A stretch of DNA of 64,000 nucleotides from Bacillus pumilus (GTDB lineage: Bacteria > Bacillota > Bacilli > Bacillales > Bacillaceae), in the NCBI RefSeq assembly GCF_038738535.1, contig NZ_CP046128.1, positions 434,001 to 498,000 on the forward strand, in the 5' to 3' direction. Position 1 is the stretch's first letter. Each line of letters opens with the position of its first letter. Both the position numbers and the translations under genes were made by a program. The notes beneath the pieces are model-generated. The model saw nothing but the letters and a program-made list of their open reading frames with translations. It was not told the origin of the DNA and ran no database searches. This document shows, piece by piece, positions 17,179-24,485 of this stretch.

Positions 17179-17186
17179 TCAATAGC

Positions 17187-17216
17187 GCCACCGCCCAGCA
17201 TTGATTGGGCGGTGTG
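17187..17216. terminator. Hairpin after ydaD, probable terminator
   Basis: CACCGCCCA, loop, TGGGCGGTG is a perfect GC-rich stem, but the T tract after it is weak (TGTTTA). Confidence 0.6.
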
Positions 17217-17217
17217 T

Positions 17218-17328
17218 TTAGTATTTCTTGCGATTCTTCTGCACAGATAAGACAGACCATACGATAATGCCCACTACAACTGCCGCAATGACAAGTGAAC
17301 TTAAATGGAACATCGTTTCATGATGCAT
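17218..17328 (-). CDS. 36-residue single-span membrane peptide
   Basis: A short minus-strand gene: ATG 17328 behind AAGGGAGAAG, stop at 17218. The product starts MHHETMFHLSSL, has one membrane helix (VIAAVVVGIIVW, to about residue 27) and ends with a basic tail QKNRKKY. A good ribosome binding site plus the N-out hydrophobic/basic-tail pattern support a real small protein. It sits between the stress genes ydaD and ydaG. Function unknown. Confidence 0.65.
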   Translation of the reverse strand: MHHETMFHLSSLVIAAVVVGIIVWSVLSVQKNRKKY

Positions 17329-17407
17329 GTTCAACTTCTCCCTTCATTGAGCCTCTTTTCTATAGCATCAGCCAGAAGATCTCTTTTTATGAAAAACACA
17401 TTTCTTT

Positions 17408-17432
17408 GTTTAATGAATGGATTGTCGTGGAA
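17408..17432 (+). promoter_or_regulatory. Candidate SigB promoter of ydaG
   Basis: GTTTAA, 13-base spacer, GTGGAA, 40 bases before the ydaG start. The -35 is a perfect SigB match and the -10 is partial. Confidence 0.55.
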
Positions 17433-17471
17433 ACCTAAGAGTACGGATGAAATTTGAAGGAGTGAAACGAT

Positions 17472-17894
17472 ATGTCACAAGAAGAATTAAAACAAAAGGT
17501 ACTCAACCTATTAGATGAACAAAAGGTCGGAACACTGGCGACCGTTGAACAGGATAAGCCGCATACCCGCTACATGACTTTTTTCCATGAAGGGCTGACA
17601 TTATATACACCAACGAGCAAAGAAACACATAAAGCAGACGAAATTGAAAAAAACCCGAATGTCCATATTCTCATTGGTTATTCAGGTGAAGGATTCGGTG
17701 ACACGTATGCAGAAATCGCAGGTACCGCAACATTAACCGATGATCCAGAACTGATCGACCGCCTTTGGTCTGAGGAGATGGAGAAATGGTTTAAAGGAAA
17801 AGATGATCCGAATCTAGTGATTCTGAAGATTGATCCAACCTCCATTCGTTACATGAATGAAGGAAGCCGTACGCCGGCAGAATTATCACTTTAA
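17472..17894 (+). CDS. ydaG: General stress protein 26, PNPOx-like flavoprotein YdaG
   Basis: A 140-residue protein of the pyridoxamine-phosphate-oxidase-like split barrel family, known in B. subtilis as general stress protein 26. ATG 17472 follows GAAGGAGTGAAA. Blocks: VGTLATVEQDKPHTRYM, LTLYTPTSKETHKADEI, NVHILIGYSGEGFGD, IAGTATLTDDPE and LWSEEMEKWFKG. Such proteins bind FMN or related cofactors as dimers. The exact reaction is unknown. It has its own SigB-like promoter. Confidence 0.93.
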   Translation: MSQEELKQKVLNLLDEQKVGTLATVEQDKPHTRYMTFFHEGLTLYTPTSKETHKADEIEKNPNVHILIGYSGEGFGDTYAEIAGTATLTDDPELIDRLWSEEMEKWFKGKDDPNLVILKIDPTSIRYMNEGSRTPAELSL

Positions 17895-17897
17895 CAC

Positions 17898-17926
17898 TTG
17901 CGTAAGCTGGGGGTATGTGTTATAGT
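17898..17926 (+). promoter_or_regulatory. SigA-type promoter of the candidate RNA
   Basis: TTGCGT, exactly 17 bases, TATAGT, starting just after the ydaG stop. There is no coding gene in this direction before the terminator at 18356. Confidence 0.5.
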
Positions 17927-17957
17927 TTTATATTAAGTGTTGAAATAAGCAAATAAA

Positions 17958-17985
17958 TAAAGAAAGTAAACTTTCTTTTTTCTAT
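17958..17985 (+). terminator. Weak hairpin with T run after ydaG
   Basis: AGAAAGT, AA, ACTTTCT followed by T5. It could end ydaG or attenuate the transcript from the promoter at 17898. Confidence 0.45.
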
Positions 17986-18325
17986 GACATAATGAGAAGC
18001 AATAGAGCTTCTACTTGATAAGAACGAGACGCTGTCAAAGCGAACAACTTATTCTTTTCCTTCTGCACCCGCCCCCCTATAAAAGCGGAAGAGTGGAAAA
18101 AAGACGTTTTGATTTACAATTCACACTGGCACGGCTTCGGAGCCGTAAGGACGAATGAGAGGTAGGGCTTTCGTTGTCTTGTTATCCAGAACTTCCATGG
18201 CGTTTACTTTCAAACGTAGGTTCACTCGGAACACATATGACACACTGATATGATCGAATCTTAATTCATACACTCCGTAACGGAGATCACACATTGATTA
18301 TTTATTTGCATGATAAAAGCAAGGA

Positions 18326-18357
18326 AAAGGCTGCCATCTATTTGGCAGCCTTTTTCA
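18326..18357. terminator. Bidirectional terminator
   Basis: AAAGGCTGCCA, loop, TGGCAGCCTTTTT. It ends the candidate RNA and faces the minus-strand gene at 18375. Confidence 0.85.
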
Positions 18358-18374
18358 TTGGGTCAATTTCATGA

Positions 18375-18557
18375 TCACTCACTTCTTCCTTTCTTCTGAT
18401 AACGCCAAATCCGCCCGATAAAAAAGAACATCACCGCAAACAAAATAGAAAAGACGAACATGTCTAGGAGTGTCACGCCTCTATTTGGGTGCACGATGCC
18501 AAACCAAACCCATTGCAGAACAAAAGAGATAGCAAAATAACTGATGGATTCTTTCAT
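18375..18557 (-). CDS. Small two-span membrane protein
   Basis: A 60-residue protein. ATG 18557 follows TGGGGA; an ATG four codons earlier lacks spacing. Two membrane helices: YFAISFVLQWVWFGIV (about 6-22) and LLDMFVFSILFAVMFFFIG (about 30-50), then a basic tail RYQKKGR. It lies just downstream of another small membrane-protein gene that carries a frameshift (18571-18788). Family not recognised. Confidence 0.7.
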   Translation of the reverse strand: MKESISYFAISFVLQWVWFGIVHPNRGVTLLDMFVFSILFAVMFFFIGRIWRYQKKGRSE

Positions 18558-18570
18558 GATTTTCCCCATT

Positions 18571-18788
18571 TCATTTATTTTTTTGACCTTTTATCCACAA
18601 CATCCAAATGAAGAAAGAACCAATCACGCACGAGCACAACGTAACAGGCGGCAAGGTATGCCAGCTAGTCAGCCCCTTTACAAAACACATATAAAAAAAG
18701 AAAATGGAAATGGATACAAGCACCCATTGCTTGAACCAACGAGGAACACGCAGCCAAGCCGCTAGAAAGTAGAAGATAGCTTATCCAA
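18571..18788 (-). pseudogene. Small membrane protein gene with an early frameshift
   Basis: The frame ending at 18571 reads as a convincing membrane protein: AIFYFLAAWLRVPRWFKQW, VLVSISIFFFYMCFV, then a second span containing VIGSFFIWMLW. No start codon with a ribosome binding site exists in that frame. A good site (AAAAAAGGAG) and TTG 18788 lie one frame away and give only MDKLSSTF before a stop. Adding one A to AA at about 18781 would give MDKAIFYFLAAW, a normal protein of about 72 residues. So it is a one-base deletion or a sequencing error. Confidence 0.55.
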
Positions 18789-18929
18789 TGAGAAAAACTC
18801 CTTTTTTGAATCTGATTGGATTTTATCGCAAACAACGAAGTTTGTAAAATATGGAACTGGAAGGCTGGAATGGTATTCTTCTAGCATAGAACATTTTCGC
18901 TGCACTGACGTATAAGATAAAGGAACCTC

Positions 18930-21197
18930 ATGAAAGGAAGCGATCAAGTGAAAAGAATACCAGTGATTTTTCTACGATATATTGTCTTCTTTATTCCAGC
19001 TATCATTATCAGTTTCATGGTGTGGAACCATTACCAAGATGATTTGTCAGCAGGGAAAGTGACAGAATATGATGTCAAACGAATGTTTACATTTGATGAA
19101 GGAAAACGAGTGGTGAGTGCTGTATCAAAAGACCAGCAGCTTCATTTTGGTATGTATGATCCTCAATCAGGAAAAAGAATCAGTGATTGGACCACGGAAA
19201 GCGATCCGTTTAATGAAATGCTGCCATCCATTCAAGGTAACAATCTCTTACTTGCTTTAAAAAATAAAGAGGGGCAGCTGGTGATCGAGAAGCTGTCTCC
19301 AAGCGGAGAAAAGAAAGAGCTCGTTAAGCAAAATTTACAGATACCCTCGTTTTTAAAAACGAATACATATCAATGGAATGGACGGCTTGTGTTTACAGGA
19401 GAAATGGAAGGCGCCGCTGCGGTCCTCGGTGAGCTAAAGAATGGTCAGTTTCATGTACACAACCTCAACGAGCTAAAACTGCCAGCAAGGCCAGTCTCTA
19501 TGGATGTCGTCATGAATTCCTTTAGAGGACAGACTCCTATTCCTATATTTGAATTGACTTTAAAAAATGACCAGAAAGCATATGTCAGCGGAGTCTCAAA
19601 CGATAAGCATCAGCTTGGGGTCTATGTCTCCAAAAACGCTGAACCGTTTAGCCTCATTGAAGATAAAGTGGAAAAGCAGCTGGAAAAAACGATCGGAACA
19701 TCCCAAAACTTTGCAGTCGCTGTCGAATCTAACTATCCAAAAAGACCAAGGAAAGTGAATGCAGAGGGAAGGCTTGGGGAAGCCCTCCCAACACCAAAAC
19801 CGATTTATCAAACCTTTATCTACCAGCTTAATGAAGAAGAAGTTCTTCTTGTAGGCTCTACAGCAAAGGACGAAGCAAAAGGCAAGCTGACTGGTTATAT
19901 TTATAACCACCGCACGAATAAGACGACGTCTGTCAGCAAGCTTTTTCAGTCGTTTTCATATGAAACTTTACAAAGAGAAGGACTCTCTTTCAATAAAAAT
20001 GTGAAAAGCGATTGGATCTATTATTCATTCGAAAATCAATTAACGGGTGCATTTGAGACGAAAAGCAAACAGCTAAAGGAATTTCCTCTGCAAAAAGTCA
20101 TCTCAATCGAAAACGCAAGTCCTGCTCACCAAACGTCTGTTGACACCTTTATGCAATATGTCATGAAAGGCGGACCGCTCATTCTCAACTGGGCGATATG
20201 GCTGTTTATTCCACTGCTGTTATTTGTGCTAGCCATCTTCCTGCCGCCGATTTTGAGACTGGTGAGAAAGAACAAGATCAAGGACAGTATCACATTAGAA
20301 GCCAATATTGTATCTGTCAAAGAAACGGGTACCTACATCAACGAACAGCCGCTTGTCAAAATGCAGCTGCAATTTCAATATGATGGGGAAAACATCGAGA
20401 AGACAGTTAAAACGGTTGTATCCTATACCCAGATACCACAGCCGGGTCAGCGTATCGCCATTCTCTACAATCCGAAGAAGAAAAAGGCGCTGCTCTTAAA
20501 AGAGGGGAACTTCTCACAGACAAGTGAGCCAAAGTTCATCAAAGGCGCTGTTTTAAGAAATATAGAATCATGTGGAACCGTAGGACGAGGCACTGTCTTA
20601 TCGCTTACATTTGAAGCAGATCAGAAAAGGTATACCATTCCGATGATTCAAGCCGCTGGTTTTGAATTTAGAACAGGAGAAAAAGCCGACCTCGTCGACA
20701 TCAACGGTCAGCTGAAAATGGCAGCCTATGCCCATGAAGTGCGGAATCGATCGGGGAAAGACGTGACATTAACAGGAACCATCCAGCGGGTGAAGCAATA
20801 TCCAGTCACGATTCATGATCAGAAACCTATTATGCTGGATGTGACGGTTTCTAGCGGAGATCAGTCCATCACAAAAACGGTCAGTCAATTCATCCCTGAC
20901 CATATGGAGGTCGCGCCAGGAACTCAAATCACGATGCAGACAAAACAAGAAGAGTTGGATAAAGAAATCAGTCTCATGCAAGAGAAACAAGGAAGTGCAA
21001 AAGTGACCCATGTCGCATTTTCTGGTGTCATCGGCAATCAGCCGTTAGCGATCATTCAGATTGAGAGAGATGGCGTGATGTATGAAGTGAAGCAGCCAAT
21101 CGATCCAATCACTAGCGTACTGCCGGGTGATGAATTATGGGTTGCATATCACGAAATGACACGTCAAGCAGCCATTGTGAAATATGCATCAATTTAA
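18930..21197 (+). CDS. Large two-span membrane protein of unknown function
   Basis: A 755-residue protein that I do not recognise. ATG 18930 has AAAGGA five bases upstream; GTG 18948 with AAAGGAAG is an alternative start. Membrane segment 1 spans about residues 13-30. A large extracellular region (about 35-410) of repeated beta-rich stretches follows, perhaps a propeller. Membrane segment 2 is at about 415-445 (WAIWLFIPLLLFVLAIFLPP). The C-terminal 300 residues are cytoplasmic. They contain up to three repeated beta-barrel units such as ANIVSVKETGTYINEQPLVK and PQPGQRIAILYNPKKKKALL, reminiscent of DUF3592/NfeD-like modules. The gene stands alone and is followed by a repeat element and a terminator. 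Confidence 0.85.
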   Translation: MKGSDQVKRIPVIFLRYIVFFIPAIIISFMVWNHYQDDLSAGKVTEYDVKRMFTFDEGKRVVSAVSKDQQLHFGMYDPQSGKRISDWTTESDPFNEMLPSIQGNNLLLALKNKEGQLVIEKLSPSGEKKELVKQNLQIPSFLKTNTYQWNGRLVFTGEMEGAAAVLGELKNGQFHVHNLNELKLPARPVSMDVVMNSFRGQTPIPIFELTLKNDQKAYVSGVSNDKHQLGVYVSKNAEPFSLIEDKVEKQLEKTIGTSQNFAVAVESNYPKRPRKVNAEGRLGEALPTPKPIYQTFIYQLNEEEVLLVGSTAKDEAKGKLTGYIYNHRTNKTTSVSKLFQSFSYETLQREGLSFNKNVKSDWIYYSFENQLTGAFETKSKQLKEFPLQKVISIENASPAHQTSVDTFMQYVMKGGPLILNWAIWLFIPLLLFVLAIFLPPILRLVRKNKIKDSITLEANIVSVKETGTYINEQPLVKMQLQFQYDGENIEKTVKTVVSYTQIPQPGQRIAILYNPKKKKALLLKEGNFSQTSEPKFIKGAVLRNIESCGTVGRGTVLSLTFEADQKRYTIPMIQAAGFEFRTGEKADLVDINGQLKMAAYAHEVRNRSGKDVTLTGTIQRVKQYPVTIHDQKPIMLDVTVSSGDQSITKTVSQFIPDHMEVAPGTQITMQTKQEELDKEISLMQEKQGSAKVTHVAFSGVIGNQPLAIIQIERDGVMYEVKQPIDPITSVLPGDELWVAYHEMTRQAAIVKYASI

Positions 21198-21205
21198 AAA
21201 ATACT

Positions 21206-21329
21206 TCAGCGTGTAGACAAACCCTCGCATTCGGTGTCAGTCCTGCGTGCTGGTGCTCACGAATGTCAAATTCGCTCCGCGCCAGTACTCGTCCTTCCTA
21301 GGGCTGCAAAGGTTTTCTATCACGCTGAA
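21206..21329. repeat. 124-bp element with terminal inverted repeats
   Basis: Begins TTCAGCGTG and ends CACGCTGAA, with near-perfect arms of about 19 bases at each end (TTCAGCGTG-TAGACAAACC against the complement of GGTTTTCTATCACGCTGAA). The interior forms a second stem (GTGCTGGTGC with GCGCCAGTAC). It is non-coding and lies between a stop codon and a terminator, like dispersed MITE or bcr-type intergenic repeats of Bacillus. Only this copy is in the window. Confidence 0.6.
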
Positions 21330-21334
21330 AAGGA

Positions 21335-21375
21335 GAAAAAGGGCTAAAACGAAATTCGTTTTAGCCCTTTTTGAT
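21335..21375. terminator. Bidirectional terminator
   Basis: AAAAAGGGCTAAAACGAA / TTCGTTTTAGCCCTTTTT, a perfect 18-bp stem between convergent genes. Confidence 0.92.
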
Positions 21376-21671
21376 TAAGCTTTTGTATCATACTGGCGGA
21401 GCACCTTATCATAGGCGAAGTTGCCGAAAGGAATGAACGCCGCAAAAAAACCAGCGATGGACCATTTCAAATGCCAGCGAACTTTAAAAGTCACATATGC
21501 CAAAACAAGCATATAGATGACAAACAATGCGCCATGAAGAGAGCCTACAATGGTGACTGCCATCGGAATATCCGCAAAATATTTCAGAGGCATGGCAATT
21601 AAAAGAAGGGTTAAAAGAGACATACCCTCAATAAAACCCGCCTGTCGAAGACGGCTAATACTTGTATGCAT
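21375..21671 (-). CDS. ydzA: DUF3817 membrane protein YdzA
   Basis: A 98-residue protein with three membrane segments. ATG 21671 has AGGAGG eight bases upstream; an in-frame TTG at 21677 is too close to it. The DUF3817 pattern is clear: RLRQAGFIEGMSLLTLLLIAM, PLKYFADIPMAVTIVGSLHG, a middle span YMLVLAYVTF, then KWSIAGFFAAFIPFGNF with the conserved FAYDK end. Its place after ydaG fits ydzA of B. subtilis. Function unknown. Confidence 0.82.
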   Translation of the reverse strand: MHTSISRLRQAGFIEGMSLLTLLLIAMPLKYFADIPMAVTIVGSLHGALFVIYMLVLAYVTFKVRWHLKWSIAGFFAAFIPFGNFAYDKVLRQYDTKA

Positions 21672-21807
21672 ATACAAATCCTCCTGTATAAGAGCTAGTT
21701 TCTCATCTTCTAATATAAACGAAAGATCGTCTGGACATGCTGAAATCTACGAAAAATTCAAAATATGTTCATGTAATGCTTAAAAAATGGAAAAAAGGAA
21801 AAATCAC

Positions 21808-22482
21808 TTAATCCTTATTTGTTTCAGAGAGTACTTGCTTTAAGTGCATCACATCATGTAACAAATGATTCGTCATCGCTTGAACGGCTTCTGTGGAGCG
21901 GCGCTCTTTCATTTCAGAATAAATGGCCGCATGCTCTTTTTGAATCGTCTCAGCACGCGCTCCGCCGCTAAAATGAAAGATACGGCAAAAATGAATGAGT
22001 GCATTCACATGATTCAATTGTTTACATAAGCGGTGATTGTGACTCGCTAGAATAATTTTTTGATGAAAGGCTTCATGTAACTGGACGATCTCTTTAGATG
22101 GCAGCTGCTGCTTGATTGCTTCGTCTGCCTGCGTGAGGACCTGCTCAATATCATCAAGCTCTCTTTGCGCGGCTTCCTTGCATGCAAGCTCAACAGCTAG
22201 CGTTTCTAGGGCGGTTCGAACTTGATAAAGCTCCTCGACATCTTTTTCCGTTAACGTATAGACAGAGTAGCCTGACCGATGATCAGCGATCAAGAGCTCA
22301 TCTTTTTCTAAAAGCCTCATCGCCTCTCTAACCGGTGATCGGCTTACACCAAATTGTTTGGCAAGCTGTGTCTCATTGATGCGTTCCCCTGGCTGAAACT
22401 GCCCATCAAATATCATTTGCTTCAGCTGTTCATAAAATTGCATATGGTATGGTGCTGGTCTTTCCATCTCGAATGAATTCAT
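21808..22482 (-). CDS. GntR-family regulator with FCD domain
   Basis: A 224-residue FadR-subfamily regulator. ATG 22482 follows GAGGGAATGACGGG. The winged helix spans about 12-75 with GERINETQLAKQFGVSRSPV and REAMRLLEKDELL. The all-helical FCD ligand domain (about 85-215) has VRTALETLAVELAC and LHEAFHQKIILASHN, with the later His residues that typically bind a metal and a carboxylic acid effector. It is divergent from the AraC/EamA pair, and a palindrome of the FCD-operator type lies before the nearby tartrate dehydrogenase gene. It may therefore control that gene (inference). Confidence 0.9.
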   Translation of the reverse strand: MNSFEMERPAPYHMQFYEQLKQMIFDGQFQPGERINETQLAKQFGVSRSPVREAMRLLEKDELLIADHRSGYSVYTLTEKDVEELYQVRTALETLAVELACKEAAQRELDDIEQVLTQADEAIKQQLPSKEIVQLHEAFHQKIILASHNHRLCKQLNHVNALIHFCRIFHFSGGARAETIQKEHAAIYSEMKERRSTEAVQAMTNHLLHDVMHLKQVLSETNKD

Positions 22483-22636
22483 CCCGTCATTCCCTCATTT
22501 ACACATCATCTTTTGTCTCATGTTATCCAAGTTTTTCCCTCTAGGCAAGCCTGCATCGGAAAAGTCAATATCGTACAATTCAAGAGAAAAAGGGTGTGCT
22601 ACACTAATGATCAGTTCAGTGAAAGAGGGGATCGAC

Positions 22637-23464
22637 ATGAAAACACAAGAAGAACGAACGGTACATTTTGATCAGGACTTGCAAATAGAGGCGTATCGCT
22701 TTCATGGCATCATGCAAAAGTTCCCGAATCATTTTCATACATACTATGTGATTGGATTTATTGAGGACGGTCAAAGACGTTTGATCTGCCAAAATGAAGA
22801 ATACATCATTGAAAAGGGAGACATCCTTCTTTTCAATCCATATGACAATCACGCATGCGAGCAGATTGATCACAGGACACTAGATTATCGTTGTTTAAAT
22901 ATAGAAGCAGATGTCATAGAGAAAATGTTTCAGCACAAGCCGCATTTTAAAGCCCCTGTGTTTTCACAAAGTGAACTGACAAAGCCATTATATGATCTTC
23001 ATCAAATGATCACAGAAGAAGCTCCAGCTTTGAATAAACAGGAAACGTTTTATTTCTTTATGAAGCAGCTGATTGAAGCCTATGCTGATACATCAGAGGA
23101 AAAAGCGTCAGCAGCGCATGCCGCCGAACAGAAAGTCCAAGATGTACAGCAATATATTGAAACATACCGCACGGAAAATATATCGTTGGACGACTTAGGA
23201 GAGCTTGTGTCCATGAACAAATACTCTCTTCTGCGTGCTTTTACAAAGTACAGAGGGATCACGCCATATCGTTATTTACAGACAGTGAGAGTGAATTATG
23301 CGAAAGAACTTCTCTCACGAGGAGTAAAGCCTGTAGATGCGGCAGTCTCCGCTGGTTTTTCTGATCAAAGTCACTTGAGTCATTTCTTTTCAGAATTTAT
23401 TGGGCTCACCCCAGGGCAATATCAGCAAATTTTTGCAAAGCAGGTAACAGCAGATGAAAAATAA
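22637..23464 (+). CDS. AraC-family transcription regulator
   Basis: A 275-residue regulator with an N-terminal cupin (about 1-150: FPNHFHTYYVIGFIEDG, IEKGDILLFNPYDNHAC) and a C-terminal double HTH (about 175-270). The HTH region has ISLDDLGELVSMNKYSLLRAF, GITPYRYLQTVRVNYAKELL, AVSAGFSDQSHLSHFF and GLTPGQY. The frame opens at 22520, but ATG 22637 follows AGAGGGGATCGAC. Its stop overlaps the EamA start by 11 bases. This AraC plus EamA pairing typically means the regulator controls the exporter in response to an exported amino acid-like compound. Confidence 0.9.
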   Translation: MKTQEERTVHFDQDLQIEAYRFHGIMQKFPNHFHTYYVIGFIEDGQRRLICQNEEYIIEKGDILLFNPYDNHACEQIDHRTLDYRCLNIEADVIEKMFQHKPHFKAPVFSQSELTKPLYDLHQMITEEAPALNKQETFYFFMKQLIEAYADTSEEKASAAHAAEQKVQDVQQYIETYRTENISLDDLGELVSMNKYSLLRAFTKYRGITPYRYLQTVRVNYAKELLSRGVKPVDAAVSAGFSDQSHLSHFFSEFIGLTPGQYQQIFAKQVTADEK

Positions 23465-24386
23465 ACAGCTGCTTGGTCATCTAGCGGTCATGTTCACTAT
23501 TTTTCTATGGGGCTCGACCTTTATCTCAACCAAAATATTGTTAACGGCTTTTTCTCCAACAGAAATATTATTTTTTCGCTTTTTTATTGGATATCTGGCT
23601 CTGATGATGATCTACCCGGTCACCATGAAGGTGCAGCGTAAAAAGCATGAAGCGATGTTTGCGCTCGCAGGATTATGCGGTGTGGTCTTATACTATTTTT
23701 TAGAAAATGTCGCACTCACCTATACGTTCGCTTCGAATGCAGGTGTCATCAGCTCAGTTGTACCATTCTTCTCATTTTTATTGGCTTATTTTTTATTGAA
23801 AGATGAGCCTTTGCACCGCCGGTTTTTCATAGGCTTTTTCATCGCGATGACAGGAATTGTACTGATTAGCTTTAATGGAATGACGACGTTCCAATTGAAT
23901 CCAATCGGTGATGCGCTAGCATTAACGGCGACCATTGTCTGGGCCTTCTATTCTATTTTATCGAAAATGATCAACCAATATGGATACCATATCATTCAAG
24001 TGACGAGGCGTGTCTTTTTTTACGGCTTGCTTTGGATGCTTCCCCTGATCTGGTATTTTAAGATTCGTTTAGACTGGGAGCGATTGACGAACCCGTCGTT
24101 TGCCTTTCACTTGCTGTTTTTAGGCCTGTTCGCATCTGCCATTTGTTTTCTAACATGGAGCTTTTCGGTGAAAACGCTCGGTGTGGTGAAATCGAGTGTG
24201 TATATTTATGGCGTTCCTATTATTACAATGGTCATTTCAATGATCGTTCTTCATGAGAGATTGACCCTCATGTCTGTACTTGGAACGGCACTGACCTTAG
24301 GAGGACTGCTGCTTTCAGATAAAAAAGATGCGGGGAGGAAGAAACAGAAACCCTCGATGCTTTTCCAGGATAAACAGGCGCTTTGA
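23454..24386 (+). CDS. EamA/DMT-family exporter
   Basis: A 310-residue drug/metabolite transporter with ten hydrophobic helices in two EamA repeats. Signatures: FLWGSTFISTKILL at the start, FFRFFIGYLAL, FASNAGVISSVVPFFSFLLA at the end of repeat 1, and the second repeat beginning PIGDALALTATIVWAFYS. The C-terminal tail is basic (KKDAGRKKQK). ATG 23454 overlaps the AraC gene, so the pair is translationally coupled. The substrate is unknown; many members export amino acids or metabolites. Confidence 0.9.
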   Translation: MKNKQLLGHLAVMFTIFLWGSTFISTKILLTAFSPTEILFFRFFIGYLALMMIYPVTMKVQRKKHEAMFALAGLCGVVLYYFLENVALTYTFASNAGVISSVVPFFSFLLAYFLLKDEPLHRRFFIGFFIAMTGIVLISFNGMTTFQLNPIGDALALTATIVWAFYSILSKMINQYGYHIIQVTRRVFFYGLLWMLPLIWYFKIRLDWERLTNPSFAFHLLFLGLFASAICFLTWSFSVKTLGVVKSSVYIYGVPIITMVISMIVLHERLTLMSVLGTALTLGGLLLSDKKDAGRKKQKPSMLFQDKQAL

Positions 24387-24448
24387 TCAAAAAAGCGTCT
24401 TTTGTCCATTGAAAGAACGTGGACGGTCTAGTAAACTCAAGCTTAAGT

Positions 24449-24463
24449 GGTCGACGGTCGACC
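24449..24463. promoter_or_regulatory. GGTCGAC-N-GTCGACC operator upstream of the tartrate dehydrogenase gene
   Basis: A perfect 7-bp inverted repeat with a one-base centre, 22 bases before the start codon. FadR/FCD-type GntR proteins bind sites of the TGGTnnnACCA kind, and a GntR-FCD gene lies 2 kb away. The link is inference. Confidence 0.5.
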
Positions 24464-24485
24464 GATAATGAAGGGGGAAAAATGA

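Larger units (their letters stand above)
17933..18358 (+). ncRNA. Candidate structured non-coding RNA
   Basis: A stretch of about 430 bases with no credible gene on either strand. It holds a series of perfect hairpins: GAAGC/GCTTC (17996-18011); ATAAG/CTTAT enclosing CGCT/AGCG (18018-18052); ACGGCT-TCGG-AGCCGT (18131-18146); and CTCCG-TAA-CGGAG (18273-18285). It ends in a strong terminator at 18326-18356. A SigA-type promoter precedes it. I do not recognise the family: it is not 6S, SRP, tmRNA or RNase P. The next gene downstream is on the other strand, so it is not a leader for it. Confidence 0.4.
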
